From Gallionella sp. (lineage in GTDB: Bacteria > Pseudomonadota > Gammaproteobacteria > Burkholderiales > Gallionellaceae), in contig JAQTYN010000021.1 in the NCBI GenBank assembly GCA_028688275.1, forward strand, positions 1 to 54,778: a stretch of 54,778 bases of DNA, given 5' to 3'. The notes under the pieces were generated by a model. That model did no database searches, was not told the DNA's origin, and saw nothing but the letters and a program-made list of their open reading frames with translations. Positions 16,163 to 24,670 of the stretch are shown here, in pieces. Numbering within the stretch: position 1 is the stretch's first letter; every line of letters starts with the position of its first letter. Both the position numbers and the translations under genes were made by a program.

Positions 16163-16864
16163 ATCCTATTCATTTCCGACCTTCATCTCTCCGCTGACCA
16201 ACCCGATATCACGGCGGCATTTGGGCGTTTCATCTCCAACCACGCACCGCACGCGGAGGCAGTGTATATCTTGGGGGATTTATTTGAATACTGGGCGGGG
16301 GATGATGATTTGGGTGAGTTGTTTCATCGGGAAATCATCGCTGCGTTGCGCACAATACCGCAATTTTTTGTGATGCGCGGCAATCGTGATGTGTTGCTAG
16401 GTACGGCGTTTGCTGAAGCGACGGGCGCGACCTTGTTGGATGATCCAACGTTAATTGACTTGTATGGCACACCCACCTTGCTCAGTCATGGCGATTTGCT
16501 GTGTACCGATGACCACGCTTATCAACAATTTCGCACCCAAGTGCATAGTGCGGATTTTCAACAAGACTTTCTCGCTAAACCCTTAGTCGAGCGCAAAGCA
16601 TGGATTACGCAGCTTCGCGCCCGCAGTCAGCAGGAAAAACAAAGCAAAACCAGCGCGATTATGGATGTGAACGACCTCGCCGTTGACGATTTGTTACGTC
16701 AACACGGCTATCCCCGTTTGATACACGGCCACACTCACCGCCCCGATTTTCACCTCCATCACGTTGATGACCACCGTTGCGAACGCTGGGTGTTAGCAGA
16801 TTGGCACGCGCAAGGCTCCGTATTGCGTTGTGATAAGACTGGATGTCGAGTGGTGTCGTGCTAA
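16154..16864 (+). CDS. lpxH: UDP-2,3-diacylglucosamine pyrophosphatase
   Basis: A 236-residue calcineurin-like phosphoesterase that cleaves UDP-2,3-diacylglucosamine to lipid X in lipid A synthesis, peripheral to the inner membrane. All metal-binding motifs are present: FISDLHLSA, LGDLFEYWAGDD, MRGNRDVLL, LSHGDLLCTDD and IHGHTHRPD. Length is normal. It stands alone, followed after 63 bases by a TVP38-type membrane protein. Confidence 0.96.
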   Translation: MAHILFISDLHLSADQPDITAAFGRFISNHAPHAEAVYILGDLFEYWAGDDDLGELFHREIIAALRTIPQFFVMRGNRDVLLGTAFAEATGATLLDDPTLIDLYGTPTLLSHGDLLCTDDHAYQQFRTQVHSADFQQDFLAKPLVERKAWITQLRARSQQEKQSKTSAIMDVNDLAVDDLLRQHGYPRLIHGHTHRPDFHLHHVDDHRCERWVLADWHAQGSVLRCDKTGCRVVSC

Positions 16865-16927
16865 AGCCGCGTTTGACCGCATGTCATTCGGCATATACTG
16901 CGCGCTCACCTCTCACCTATTGAGTTC

Positions 16928-17500
16928 ATGAAACGTTTTTTATTTCGATACAAACGCTTGTTGGCGGTGGCGATGTTTTTGGGTGTATTGCTGGCCATAT
17001 TTCAGTTGTCAGGGCTGCGTGGTCACTTCAATTTGGTTTTTTTGCAACAGCAAATCTTGGCGAGTCGCGGTACGGGGCTATTGATTTTTGTGATGTTGTT
17101 TGCTTTGGGGAATTTAATTCAAATTCCTGGCTGGATATTTCTGGCGGCAGCTGTACTGACCATGGGGCAAGTATGGGGTGGGCTGGCAACGTATTTCGCC
17201 GCGACAGTGTCTTGTCTATTTACCTTCGTCGTCATTCGAGGCATAGGCGGCGACGCGCTCCGCACGCTGAAAAGTCCGCTGGCAACACGATTGATGCGTC
17301 AATTGGATACGCACCCCATACGCAGCGTGGTGTTGCTACGGATGTTATTTCAAACCGTCCCCGCGCTGAACTATGCCCTTGCCTTGTCGGGAATTTCATT
17401 CTGGAAATACTTGGTCGGTACTTTGCTCGGACTACCCTTGCCCATTGCATTGTATTGCCTGTTCTTTGATTATTTAGCCAAAGCCTTGAAGTGGTTATAA
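16928..17500 (+). CDS. TVP38/TMEM64-family membrane protein
   Basis: A 190-residue inner-membrane protein related to DedA/VTT proteins. Hydrophobic helices fall at about 12-30, 48-65, 70-88, 92-112, 130-150 and 160-185. The family core is present: LIQIPGWIFLAAAVLTMGQVWGG, with reentrant-loop glycines, then R-x-x-PxxxxNYALALSGIS-like FQTVPALNYALALSG. Relatives act as lipid scramblases or transport undecaprenyl phosphate, but the substrate here is not known. It lies after lpxH and before the rhodanese gene. Confidence 0.85.
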   Translation: MKRFLFRYKRLLAVAMFLGVLLAIFQLSGLRGHFNLVFLQQQILASRGTGLLIFVMLFALGNLIQIPGWIFLAAAVLTMGQVWGGLATYFAATVSCLFTFVVIRGIGGDALRTLKSPLATRLMRQLDTHPIRSVVLLRMLFQTVPALNYALALSGISFWKYLVGTLLGLPLPIALYCLFFDYLAKALKWL

Positions 17501-17608
17501 ATGCAGGGAAAATTTGGGGCATTTCCCTCGTCGAACTTTACGTTTAAAGTGGACATCCGCAGATAAATTGCGCAAAATTCGCCCCCCGTTAAAACGAGTA
17601 AGAAAAGC

Positions 17609-17926
17609 ATGACAAACTTCAAAAATATCAACGTGTCAGAGTTAGAAGCCATGTTGGCAAAAGGCAATGTACGCTTGCTGGATGTGCGCACTGAGGCAGA
17701 AACGGCACGCGGGATGATTCCTCGTGGCGAAAAGCTGCCCCTGCATTTATTGCCGATTCAGCTTAATGGCATGGGCAAAAATGCGACGATCGTGTTTTAT
17801 TGCCAAGTCGGTGGGCGTTCTGCACAGGCTGCTGCGTTTGCTGCTTCAAATGGTTACACGGATGTGTATAACTTGCAAGGCGGCATTTTGGCTTGGGCGC
17901 AAGCTGGCTTGCCTTTGGCGGCATAA
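17609..17926 (+). CDS. Rhodanese-like sulfurtransferase
   Basis: A 105-residue single-domain rhodanese. LLDVRTEAETARGMIP opens the domain, and the active loop is FYCQVGGRSAQAA, with the persulfide-forming Cys near residue 69. GYTDVYNLQGGILAWAQAGLP closes it. Cytosolic, with no signal peptide. Its TAA stop overlaps the ATG of tusA (TAATG), which implies coupled translation and sulfur handed from rhodanese to TusA. Such pairs are frequent in sulfur-oxidising bacteria and in tRNA-thiolation pathways. Confidence 0.93.
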   Translation: MTNFKNINVSELEAMLAKGNVRLLDVRTEAETARGMIPRGEKLPLHLLPIQLNGMGKNATIVFYCQVGGRSAQAAAFAASNGYTDVYNLQGGILAWAQAGLPLAA

Positions 17927-18159
17927 TGCACCGCGTCGATGTCGAGCTAGACGTGCGCCAATTGGCATGTCCTTTGCCTATTCTGCGCGCCAAAAAGGCT
18001 TTGTCCACCATGAGTAGCGGTCAGGTGATCCGCATTGTGGCAACCGATCCTGAGTCCCCGAAAGATTTTGAGGTATTTTGCCGCCAAACGCGCAATGAGT
18101 TGCTGTCCTCCAGCGCGCAAGGAGAGGAATTTACCTTTCTCATTCGCCGCGTCACATGA
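17926..18159 (+). CDS. tusA: TusA/SirA-family sulfur carrier
   Basis: A 77-residue TusA-like protein. DVRQLACPLPILRAKKAL contains the CPxP motif whose Cys (near residue 14) carries the persulfide. The VIRIVATDPESPKDFEVFC stretch and the FLIRR end match the family. The start at 17926 overlaps the rhodanese stop. It may serve tRNA 2-thiolation or, in sulfur oxidisers, cytoplasmic sulfur transfer to the Dsr/Hdr systems; neither system is in this window. Confidence 0.92.
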   Translation: MHRVDVELDVRQLACPLPILRAKKALSTMSSGQVIRIVATDPESPKDFEVFCRQTRNELLSSSAQGEEFTFLIRRVT

Positions 18160-18214
18160 GTTGCATGAAATTTATATCGCGCCCGTGTTTGCAACCTATC
18201 CTAGGTCAGCAAGA

Positions 18215-18607
18215 ATGACGCATTTTCAAGCAATTATGCGTTTGCCCATTATTAAATTTCTGGGTGTAGGGGCGTTAAATACCCTGTTCGGTTACGGTCT
18301 GTATGCGGGCTTGGTACTGGCGCATGTCCCTTATTTAATCGCCCTGTTGATGGCAACGGTAGCAGGGGTCACGTTTAATTACTTTAGCTTTGGGCGTATG
18401 GTATTCAAGGCGAATGGCGGCTGGTGGGTGTTCGGTAAGTTTATCGTTGCCTACAGTGTGGTGTATATCATGAATGCGTTTTTGCTCGACAAGCTGACGC
18501 ACGATTTCGGTCTCAATCCCTATTGGGGGCAATTGGTTTGTTTACCTGCCAATGTGGGCGTAAGTTGGGGTTTGATGCGCTACTGGGTTTATAAAAAAGA
18601 TGAATGA
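18215..18607 (+). CDS. GtrA-family membrane protein
   Basis: A 130-residue protein with four membrane helices and the GtrA hallmarks: IIKFLGVGALNTLFGYGLY, AGVTFNYFSFGRMVF and VSWGLMRYWVYKK. GtrA proteins are thought to flip or help flip lipid-linked sugars. Start at 18215; a second ATG seven codons later is also possible. It overlaps the following GT2 gene by 8 bases, as in gtrA-gtrB pairs, and precedes an ArnT-like transferase, giving a complete lipid-linked glycosylation set. Confidence 0.88.
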   Translation: MTHFQAIMRLPIIKFLGVGALNTLFGYGLYAGLVLAHVPYLIALLMATVAGVTFNYFSFGRMVFKANGGWWVFGKFIVAYSVVYIMNAFLLDKLTHDFGLNPYWGQLVCLPANVGVSWGLMRYWVYKKDE

Positions 18608-19589
18608 AATAAAGAATAATAAACGCATTAGCATCGTTACGCCTTGCTACAACGAAGCGGACAATATTGACGAGCTTTGCCAGCGTATTACCGCCGTCAT
18701 GAGTTCGTTGCCCTATCAATACGACCATATCCTGATCGACAATTGTTCCACCGATGAAACGGTGGCAAAAATCAAAGAAAAAGCCGCGCGAGACAAACGC
18801 ATTAAGTTGATCGTCAATGCGCGCAATTTTGGACATATACGCTCACCTTTCCATGCGATTTTGCAGTCCGATGCGGACGCGTGCGTACTCATTGCCGCTG
18901 ACTTGCAAGACCCACCCGAAATGATTGTGGAGTTCGTGCGTAAGTGGGAGCAAGGCTATAAAACGGTTTTGGCGGTGAAGCCAGAAAGCGAAGAGTCATC
19001 GCTGATGTTTTATCTGCGCAAAACTTATTACCGTTTTATCACCCGAATTTCCGAAGTGCCGCTGGTGCAAAATGCGACGGGGGCAGGGCTGTTTGACCGC
19101 GTGGTGCTGGATACGCTACGTCGCATCAATGATCCCTACCCGTATTTTCGCGGCTTGCTGTGCGAGATAGGCTTTCCAATCGCGGTGGTGCCGTTTAAGC
19201 AGCCCCGCAGACAACGCGGCATCACCAAAAATAATTTTTACACCCTGTATGACATCGCCATGCTGGGGATTACCAATCACTCCAAAGTGCCTCTGCGGCT
19301 AATGACCATCAGTGGTTTTATTTTGGCACTCTTGAGTCTGATGGTGGCGTTTTTCTTTTTGGTTGCGAAGTTATTGTACTGGGATGCTTTTCAGTTGGGT
19401 ACAGCTCCCATTGTGATTGGTATTTTCTTTTTTGGGGCAGTACAAGCTTTCTTTATTGGTTTATTGGGCGAATACATAGGCTCGATTCATACTCAAGTGC
19501 GCAATATGCCCTTGGTGGTAGAGATGGAAAGAGTGAATTTTGAACCTAGTGATTTGTCCGCTCACCCCTCGCGTCACACCGAGCTGTGA
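18600..19589 (+). CDS. GT2 polyprenyl-phosphate glycosyltransferase (GtrB-like)
   Basis: A 329-residue family 2 glycosyltransferase with a C-terminal membrane anchor. The catalytic part has ISIVTPCYNEADNIDELC, HILIDNCSTDET, LIAADLQDPPEM (DXD-like) and the KQPRRQRG loop. Two hydrophobic segments lie at about 240-262 and 275-300 (GFILALLSLMVAFFFL; IGIFFFGAVQAFFIGLLGEY). This matches GtrB/DPM1/ArnC-type enzymes that load a sugar onto undecaprenyl phosphate. It overlaps gtrA and lies 31 bases before the ArnT-like gene. The sugar is unknown. Confidence 0.92.
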   Translation: MNEIKNNKRISIVTPCYNEADNIDELCQRITAVMSSLPYQYDHILIDNCSTDETVAKIKEKAARDKRIKLIVNARNFGHIRSPFHAILQSDADACVLIAADLQDPPEMIVEFVRKWEQGYKTVLAVKPESEESSLMFYLRKTYYRFITRISEVPLVQNATGAGLFDRVVLDTLRRINDPYPYFRGLLCEIGFPIAVVPFKQPRRQRGITKNNFYTLYDIAMLGITNHSKVPLRLMTISGFILALLSLMVAFFFLVAKLLYWDAFQLGTAPIVIGIFFFGAVQAFFIGLLGEYIGSIHTQVRNMPLVVEMERVNFEPSDLSAHPSRHTEL

Positions 19590-19620
19590 CCGTTTTGACT
19601 TTGCTTATTGAGGATCTCTC

Positions 19621-21009
19621 TTGAAAATAAACCGCACTTCCTTGCTGTTATGGCTGGCCGCACTCAGCTTTTTGCCCGCATTAGGCTTTTACATGGTGGG
19701 CGAAGAAGGCAGCTATACCATCATCGCGCTGGAAATGTGGCATAGCAAAGCTTGGCTGCTGCAAACGATTTATGGCGAAAATTTGTATCGTCCCCCTTTG
19801 ATTACTTGGCTGATGTTGCCGATTACCGCCCTGACGGGCTGGGCGCATGTGTTGGTGGCATTGCGTATTGTCACCGTGGCGGCGACCTTGGGCATGGCGG
19901 CGTGGTTGTATTGGTTGTCACGCAGATTGTTTGGGGACAAGGCTTTCGCGCTCTTTGCTGCGTTGAGTTTATTGTCGCTGGCGGATTTATTGCTGTATCG
20001 CGGCTGGCTGTCTTACACTGATCCTTTGTTTGGCTTCTTTATTTTTGGGGCAATCGCCTGTCTGTGGGTAGCCTGTACGGAACGGCATAAAGGCTGGTTA
20101 GCGTTGTCCGTTTTGATGATAGGCTGCGCACTCCTCACCAAAGTATTCACCGCCTATATTTTTTATGCCACCGCGCTGTTGGCATTGTTTTGGCAACGTC
20201 CCTATCGTGCTTTCTTGCTGTCACCTGCCGCCTTGTTGATTTTAGGAACATCGCTCATCGTGCCTTACATTTGGTTTGCCAGCTTGCCGCAACTCAGTGG
20301 GCAAAGCGGCTCCATGACGAACGAAATTTTACGTAAACTTTCCGCACAAGATGGCATGGCTTACGTGCAACGGCTGTTCACTTACCCATTGGAAACCTTG
20401 ATGTGGCTGGCACCCGCGCCGCTGTTGGCGGGCTATCTGAGCTTGCGCAAACGTGTGCAACAGGAACCGATGCCTGCGCATTTTCAAACGGCGTGTTGGA
20501 TCGTCGCCTTGTCCATCTTGCCTTATTGGTTAGCACCACAAGGCGCAATTCGTTATCTTGTGCCTGTTTATCCTTTGATTGCCTTGGTCAGTGCGCGCTT
20601 AATTTGGCGCAGCGGTGCGAATGGGCAGCAATTAGCGTTGCGTTGGTTTGCTGGGCTGATTGCGGTGAAATGGCTGTTCGTGCTGGTGTTGTTCCCCTAT
20701 TACCAAAGCCATTATCGCGGGGAAAATTACGTCAAAACCGCGCACCAGCTGCATCAAAAAACGGCGGGTTATCCCTTGTATGCCAATGACGTGCGCTCCA
20801 TCGGGCTCAATATCATCGGGCAACTGGACTTAGATCGCTTGCCCCAACCCCTGATTTATACCCCGCCTGCTGACTGGGATAATGGCTTTTTATTGACGGG
20901 GGATGCGACCCATCAGGGCAGCCAATTCGTCGAAAAGATAGTCGTGGCAAAAGATGAAATTTACCTATTTTGTCGTGGCGCAGCTTGTTTGAGTGTTGCA
21001 CATCCTTAG
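19621..21009 (+). CDS. ArnT/PMT-like (GT39/GT83) membrane glycosyltransferase
   Basis: A 462-residue polytopic protein with about 10-12 membrane helices. The first periplasmic loop has the acidic pair GEEGSY in place of the usual DE site, followed by LYRPPLITWLMLP, the ArnT-like segment that holds the lipid carrier. The C terminus is a short periplasmic domain (about residues 365-462). The start is a TTG at 19621 after GAGG; the next ATG would remove the first helix. As the last gene of the gtrA-GT2 set it probably transfers the lipid-linked sugar to lipid A or another cell-surface acceptor. The acceptor is unknown. Confidence 0.82.
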   Translation: MKINRTSLLLWLAALSFLPALGFYMVGEEGSYTIIALEMWHSKAWLLQTIYGENLYRPPLITWLMLPITALTGWAHVLVALRIVTVAATLGMAAWLYWLSRRLFGDKAFALFAALSLLSLADLLLYRGWLSYTDPLFGFFIFGAIACLWVACTERHKGWLALSVLMIGCALLTKVFTAYIFYATALLALFWQRPYRAFLLSPAALLILGTSLIVPYIWFASLPQLSGQSGSMTNEILRKLSAQDGMAYVQRLFTYPLETLMWLAPAPLLAGYLSLRKRVQQEPMPAHFQTACWIVALSILPYWLAPQGAIRYLVPVYPLIALVSARLIWRSGANGQQLALRWFAGLIAVKWLFVLVLFPYYQSHYRGENYVKTAHQLHQKTAGYPLYANDVRSIGLNIIGQLDLDRLPQPLIYTPPADWDNGFLLTGDATHQGSQFVEKIVVAKDEIYLFCRGAACLSVAHP

Positions 21010-21160
21010 CCACAGGAACGAACTTGTGCCAAGAAACGAGACGCATCCTCGTATGCTCGCCCGAACGAAGGGGGAAGTTTCATCTGGCGATAAGGAAGCT
21101 CTCGATTTATCGGCGGTCATTACAGCTTATAAACTGGAATCCAGTCCAAATAAAACATAA

Positions 21161-21182
21161 TGCCCCCGCGAAGGCGGGGGCA
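21161..21182. repeat. GC-rich perfect hairpin (TGCCCCCGC / GCGGGGGCA)
   Basis: Nine-base perfect arms around GAAG. A close relative, TTCCCGCGAAGGCGGGAA, is at 39222-39239, so this is one of the CCCGCGAAGGCGGG repeats scattered in proteobacterial genomes. It may double as a terminator for the convergent genes, although no T-run follows. Confidence 0.55.
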
Positions 21183-21195
21183 CGGAGCTAGGGAA

Positions 21196-21333
21196 ACGCT
21201 GATTAAATCCGTTCGCCCTGAGCCGAGAGCTTGTCGAACGGTCGAAAGGTGGGTGGATTTAACACACTGATTTTATTAAATCTTCCATTCATGGTTCGAC
21301 TGGCTCGCCACAAACGGAAGACTTAATCAGTGT
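21196..21333. repeat. Inverted pair of GTTCGTGGTGAGC...GTCGAAC repeats, locus 1
   Basis: A left unit (CGTTCGCCCTGAGC, then GCTTGTCGAACGG) and a right unit (GGTTCGACTGGCTCGCCACA, then AACGG) face each other inside outer arms ACGCTGATTAA / CTTAATCAGTGT. The same pair occurs at 46499-46600 and 51474-51603. Each copy is intergenic. Confidence 0.7.
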
Positions 21334-21377
21334 CCCCCTAGATTAACCAGTCAATTATATTGAGTTATTGCTACAAC

Positions 21378-23480
21378 CTAATTGTGGTAGAAAGCAACCA
21401 AACCCGCAGTGGGATCTATGTACACGACATCGTTCTTTCCATCGCTGTTGATGTCTCCAGTCACCAAGCCGTGTAAGTTGTTCAACGAATAGTTTGGTAT
21501 TGGATACAGGAATTCGGCCTGCATCGTGCCATTTGCCAGTTGTTGATAGGTTCCCATCATTCCCCACCCATTATGCAGTGTGATGATGTCTTTGCGTCCA
21601 TCGCCTGTAATATCGGCGATTTCGATAGCACTAGGAATATCATAAGAGGTATAGCTAACAGCGGGATTGATTGTGCCGAGCAAGCCTTGTGAGAAAACGC
21701 CTATCATTGAACTCGGTCTGTTGCCGCCATAGGTGACAACAATGTCATTTAAAGTGTCGCCCGTAACATCTCCGACTGCCACGCCCCAAATAGGCAGTAC
21801 GCCAGCAATGGTGTAATAAACGGGGGCGTTGAAAATGCCCGCCACGGTTTGAGTGAGTACCCCGACGGATGTTCCCGAGACGACAATGTCGATTAACCCG
21901 TCATTATTCACATCCCCAACATCAAGGTCAGTCGCACCCGTTATAGGGTAAGGCACGGATGCATTGAGTGTTCCCCCTACATTTTGTAGCCAAATGCTGG
22001 CGGTTAATCCACTACCAACGCCGACAATATCTTGCTTGCCATCGTTATTGAGGTCTGCAATGCGTATCTTCCCAGAATCGAGTGATGCGTAAACGACACC
22101 TGGATTCAGTCCACCTAAGGCATTTTGAGTCATGACTTCAATGCCACAACCTGTATTTCCGATAGCAACATCTTGTTTGCCATCATTGTTAATATCACCC
22201 ACTGCCACGCTGGTGGCACGACAGCTAATCGTACTGGTTGTTGCGTAAAGGATAGGGGGGTTTAATCCCCCTGTCGCATTTTGAATAAATACCAACAGTT
22301 TATAGTCTGTGGGGGCGGCAAGGCCAGTTATTACTGATGCTGATGAAGTGGTCACGACCACATCATTTTTGCCATCACCGTTTACATCACCAATGGCAAC
22401 ACCTTCCGTAGGAGAGCCTATGGTGGTTGTGCGCGGATTCATTAAAACACTGGCATTGGTGGTAAAACTCCAGGTGTAATTGCTTACTAAAGGATTGCCT
22501 GCTAAGTCCTTAACCCCATTTGTGATAGTCGCGGTATAAGTGGTCAGTGGTGCAAGACGCGCAGTCGGGGTAAATGCAGCCGTCAAGCCAGAATAAGTTA
22601 CGGTTCCTGCAACGGGCAGTCCCGTGCCGTCTGTGATTCTAAATGTGGATGCCGTGACTGTAGCGGGATCAATAGGCTCGCTAAAGGTAGCTGAAATCGT
22701 CGAGGACGCAGCAAGTGTGTTTGAATTGCTGAGTGGATTGGTCGATAAAACGCTAGGCGGAAGGGTATCAGGCAGTGCCGTGAGTACAAGATGTATGGTT
22801 GAGCCATTAGCTTGTTGAATGTCTGACGAAATAGGGGTGAGACGACCATTAACATCGATTCTGTATCGGTCTTGGGTCGTGGTGAGCAACACCCCTAGTG
22901 TGTTATAGGACCTATCCATCATGTTAACAATTGCCGTATTGGCAGTGTCCGCCTCAATCACAAAGCTCATGACATCCTTGCCAGTAGGCACGGTCTTCGT
23001 ACTATCAAAAAAATTATTTAAAGTACCCATCGAACCTGTATTCCCAACTTTTACTTGGGCGGGAATAACAGGGGGGCTGATATACACACTGTAATCGCCA
23101 CCTGTAATCGCTCTGCCGAGTGGCACATAGTTTGCGTCATAGTAATCAATCGCGTTGCCTGTGATGACGGAGGGGAGGCAATTAGTAAGATTAATTGTCT
23201 GCGTCGATGCGACAGACACGCCTGAAACGCCTTCAAACACGGCTGAAGCGGGCATTAAATTAACCATGCCAGCGTTGCCGCTACATGAACCAGAGACGAC
23301 GTAATTCGCTAATGAACCGCGTGCAATATAGGCATTCATCCCATTTTGCAGGGGAAAAGAGAGTGTTGAAACAACCGCTGCACTGGGAGCCGCTGAGCCG
23401 CCACCCCCTCCGCCACCACATCCCACTAATGTCAAGACAGACAAAAAGACCAAGACCATCCCGCTATTTTTAATGTTCAT
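21378..23480 (-). CDS. FG-GAP/VCBS-repeat lipoprotein with Big_5 domain
   Basis: A 700-residue lipoprotein. The signal peptide ends at LTLVGC, with the lipidated Cys near residue 21 followed by a glycine run. Residues of about 35-235 are unassigned. A bacterial Ig-like domain (SbsA/Big_5 type) spans about 240-345: PPSVLSTNPLSNSNTL, then ATFSEPIDPATVTASTFRI. The rest is about seven FG-GAP repeats with calcium-binding DVNGDGKNDVVV-like loops, forming a beta-propeller. Likely outer-membrane attached and surface-exposed, for adhesion or binding. It stands alone between repeats; no partner is evident. Confidence 0.85.
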   Translation of the reverse strand: MNIKNSGMVLVFLSVLTLVGCGGGGGGGSAAPSAAVVSTLSFPLQNGMNAYIARGSLANYVVSGSCSGNAGMVNLMPASAVFEGVSGVSVASTQTINLTNCLPSVITGNAIDYYDANYVPLGRAITGGDYSVYISPPVIPAQVKVGNTGSMGTLNNFFDSTKTVPTGKDVMSFVIEADTANTAIVNMMDRSYNTLGVLLTTTQDRYRIDVNGRLTPISSDIQQANGSTIHLVLTALPDTLPPSVLSTNPLSNSNTLAASSTISATFSEPIDPATVTASTFRITDGTGLPVAGTVTYSGLTAAFTPTARLAPLTTYTATITNGVKDLAGNPLVSNYTWSFTTNASVLMNPRTTTIGSPTEGVAIGDVNGDGKNDVVVTTSSASVITGLAAPTDYKLLVFIQNATGGLNPPILYATTSTISCRATSVAVGDINNDGKQDVAIGNTGCGIEVMTQNALGGLNPGVVYASLDSGKIRIADLNNDGKQDIVGVGSGLTASIWLQNVGGTLNASVPYPITGATDLDVGDVNNDGLIDIVVSGTSVGVLTQTVAGIFNAPVYYTIAGVLPIWGVAVGDVTGDTLNDIVVTYGGNRPSSMIGVFSQGLLGTINPAVSYTSYDIPSAIEIADITGDGRKDIITLHNGWGMMGTYQQLANGTMQAEFLYPIPNYSLNNLHGLVTGDINSDGKNDVVYIDPTAGLVAFYHN

Positions 23481-23676
23481 TTATATTCCAATATTGTTGG
23501 GGAAAAGCAAAGATTTCAGGCAATCTACATAGACCTTTGATCTGGTCTGGGTATTGCGAAGCGCGCAGTGTAATCTCAAAATGTACTACGTTCAAGGTTC
23601 GAACTGGGGGTAGAATCAAATTTCAATATCCTGTCGCAATATTCATTGCGACACGTTTTGATATTAGGTACTCACC

Positions 23677-24441
23677 ATGACCATCGCACTCCTGCCTCCC
23701 ACGTACCTTGACCCTGCTTATCTTGCTGAAGCCGTGCAGCAACAGGGTTATGGCGTACTGAGTCCGAACGGATTCAGTGCTTTTATTGCCCACCCCTTAT
23801 CAGATTGGATGAGGTTGAAACCCAGCTGGAATCAGTTGCCTCCCGATCAGTTTTTGAAAGATGGGGGCAGTTATCGGCAGCGACGACATGCCAGTTTCCA
23901 AGTGACGGCGGACACCGTCACACTCGTCCCGCATCGCGCGCATTATCAGCCGCTGGCGTACAACGCCTTGCATGGCGGCATGTTGCGCCTATTCGATCCC
24001 ATGTTGCCCGATACGATTGCACCCCCTGTGTGGTCGGCTTTGTTGTGCAGCCTCGCTCAGGTCTGTTCCGTCCTCAAAGGCGAGCAAACTTGGTTTGTTG
24101 AGGCACATCAATTTCGCATCGACACTTTGCACGGCATCGGTCGCCCCACCCCAGAAGGTGCGCATCGAGATGGCGTAGATTTTGTGGCGATTTTGTTGGT
24201 CGGGCGCGAACAGGTTAGCGGGGGCGAAAGTCGGATTTTTGAAGCCCAGGGACGGCATGGCGAGCGTTTTACCTTGATGGAAGCAGGGACGCTGTTGTTG
24301 CTGGACGACCATCGCGTCATCCATGAATCCACCCCGATTCAACCCACCGCCGCAGGCGGGCATCGCGATACCTTGGTACTGACTTTTAGATCGGGAGGGT
24401 TTTTAGAACCAGCTAAGGACGATAATGTGGATCGAAGTTGA
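23677..24441 (+). CDS. 2OG-Fe(II) dioxygenase (PF10014-like)
   Basis: A 254-residue protein of the 2OG-Fe_Oxy_2 group, which includes amino-acid hydroxylases such as the Bacillus isoleucine dioxygenase. The iron triad is visible: HxD in GAHRDGVDFV (about 163-165) and the distal His in LDDHRVIHESTPI (about 213-217). The 2-oxoglutarate-binding Arg is probably in HRDTLVLTFR. YRQRRHASF near residue 68 is also conserved. Cytosolic, monocistronic by its surroundings. The substrate may be a free amino acid (inference). Confidence 0.85.
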   Translation: MTIALLPPTYLDPAYLAEAVQQQGYGVLSPNGFSAFIAHPLSDWMRLKPSWNQLPPDQFLKDGGSYRQRRHASFQVTADTVTLVPHRAHYQPLAYNALHGGMLRLFDPMLPDTIAPPVWSALLCSLAQVCSVLKGEQTWFVEAHQFRIDTLHGIGRPTPEGAHRDGVDFVAILLVGREQVSGGESRIFEAQGRHGERFTLMEAGTLLLLDDHRVIHESTPIQPTAAGGHRDTLVLTFRSGGFLEPAKDDNVDRS

Positions 24442-24670
24442 AGCTATGGCGAAATACCCCTTTGGGATGTAAATTCGCCGTTCTGCACACATCTGTCCCC
24501 TGTGCTGTTTATCCTTTGATGAGCACTTGTCAAAGCATGGGATAAAGCGTTTAATTCTGTCCGCATTGCGCCGCATGAAAGGGGTTATTCCTTCGACTTC
24601 AAAAAAACTATGCTGGCTGGGTTGCACGGCACTTTTTCCATTTAATACATATATTTAGGCTTCATACCAA

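Larger units (their letters stand above)
21010..21377. other. Repeat-rich gap between convergent genes
   Basis: This 368-base gap separates the ArnT-like gene from the convergent FG-GAP lipoprotein gene. It holds a GC-rich hairpin (21161-21182) and one long inverted repeat pair (21196-21333), described separately. Nothing coding was seen. Confidence 0.6.

Noticed and set aside
24403-24627. Minus-strand ORF of 74 codons between the dioxygenase and PutAbiC genes
   Set aside because: Overlaps the dioxygenase end, has no ribosome site and resembles no family I know.
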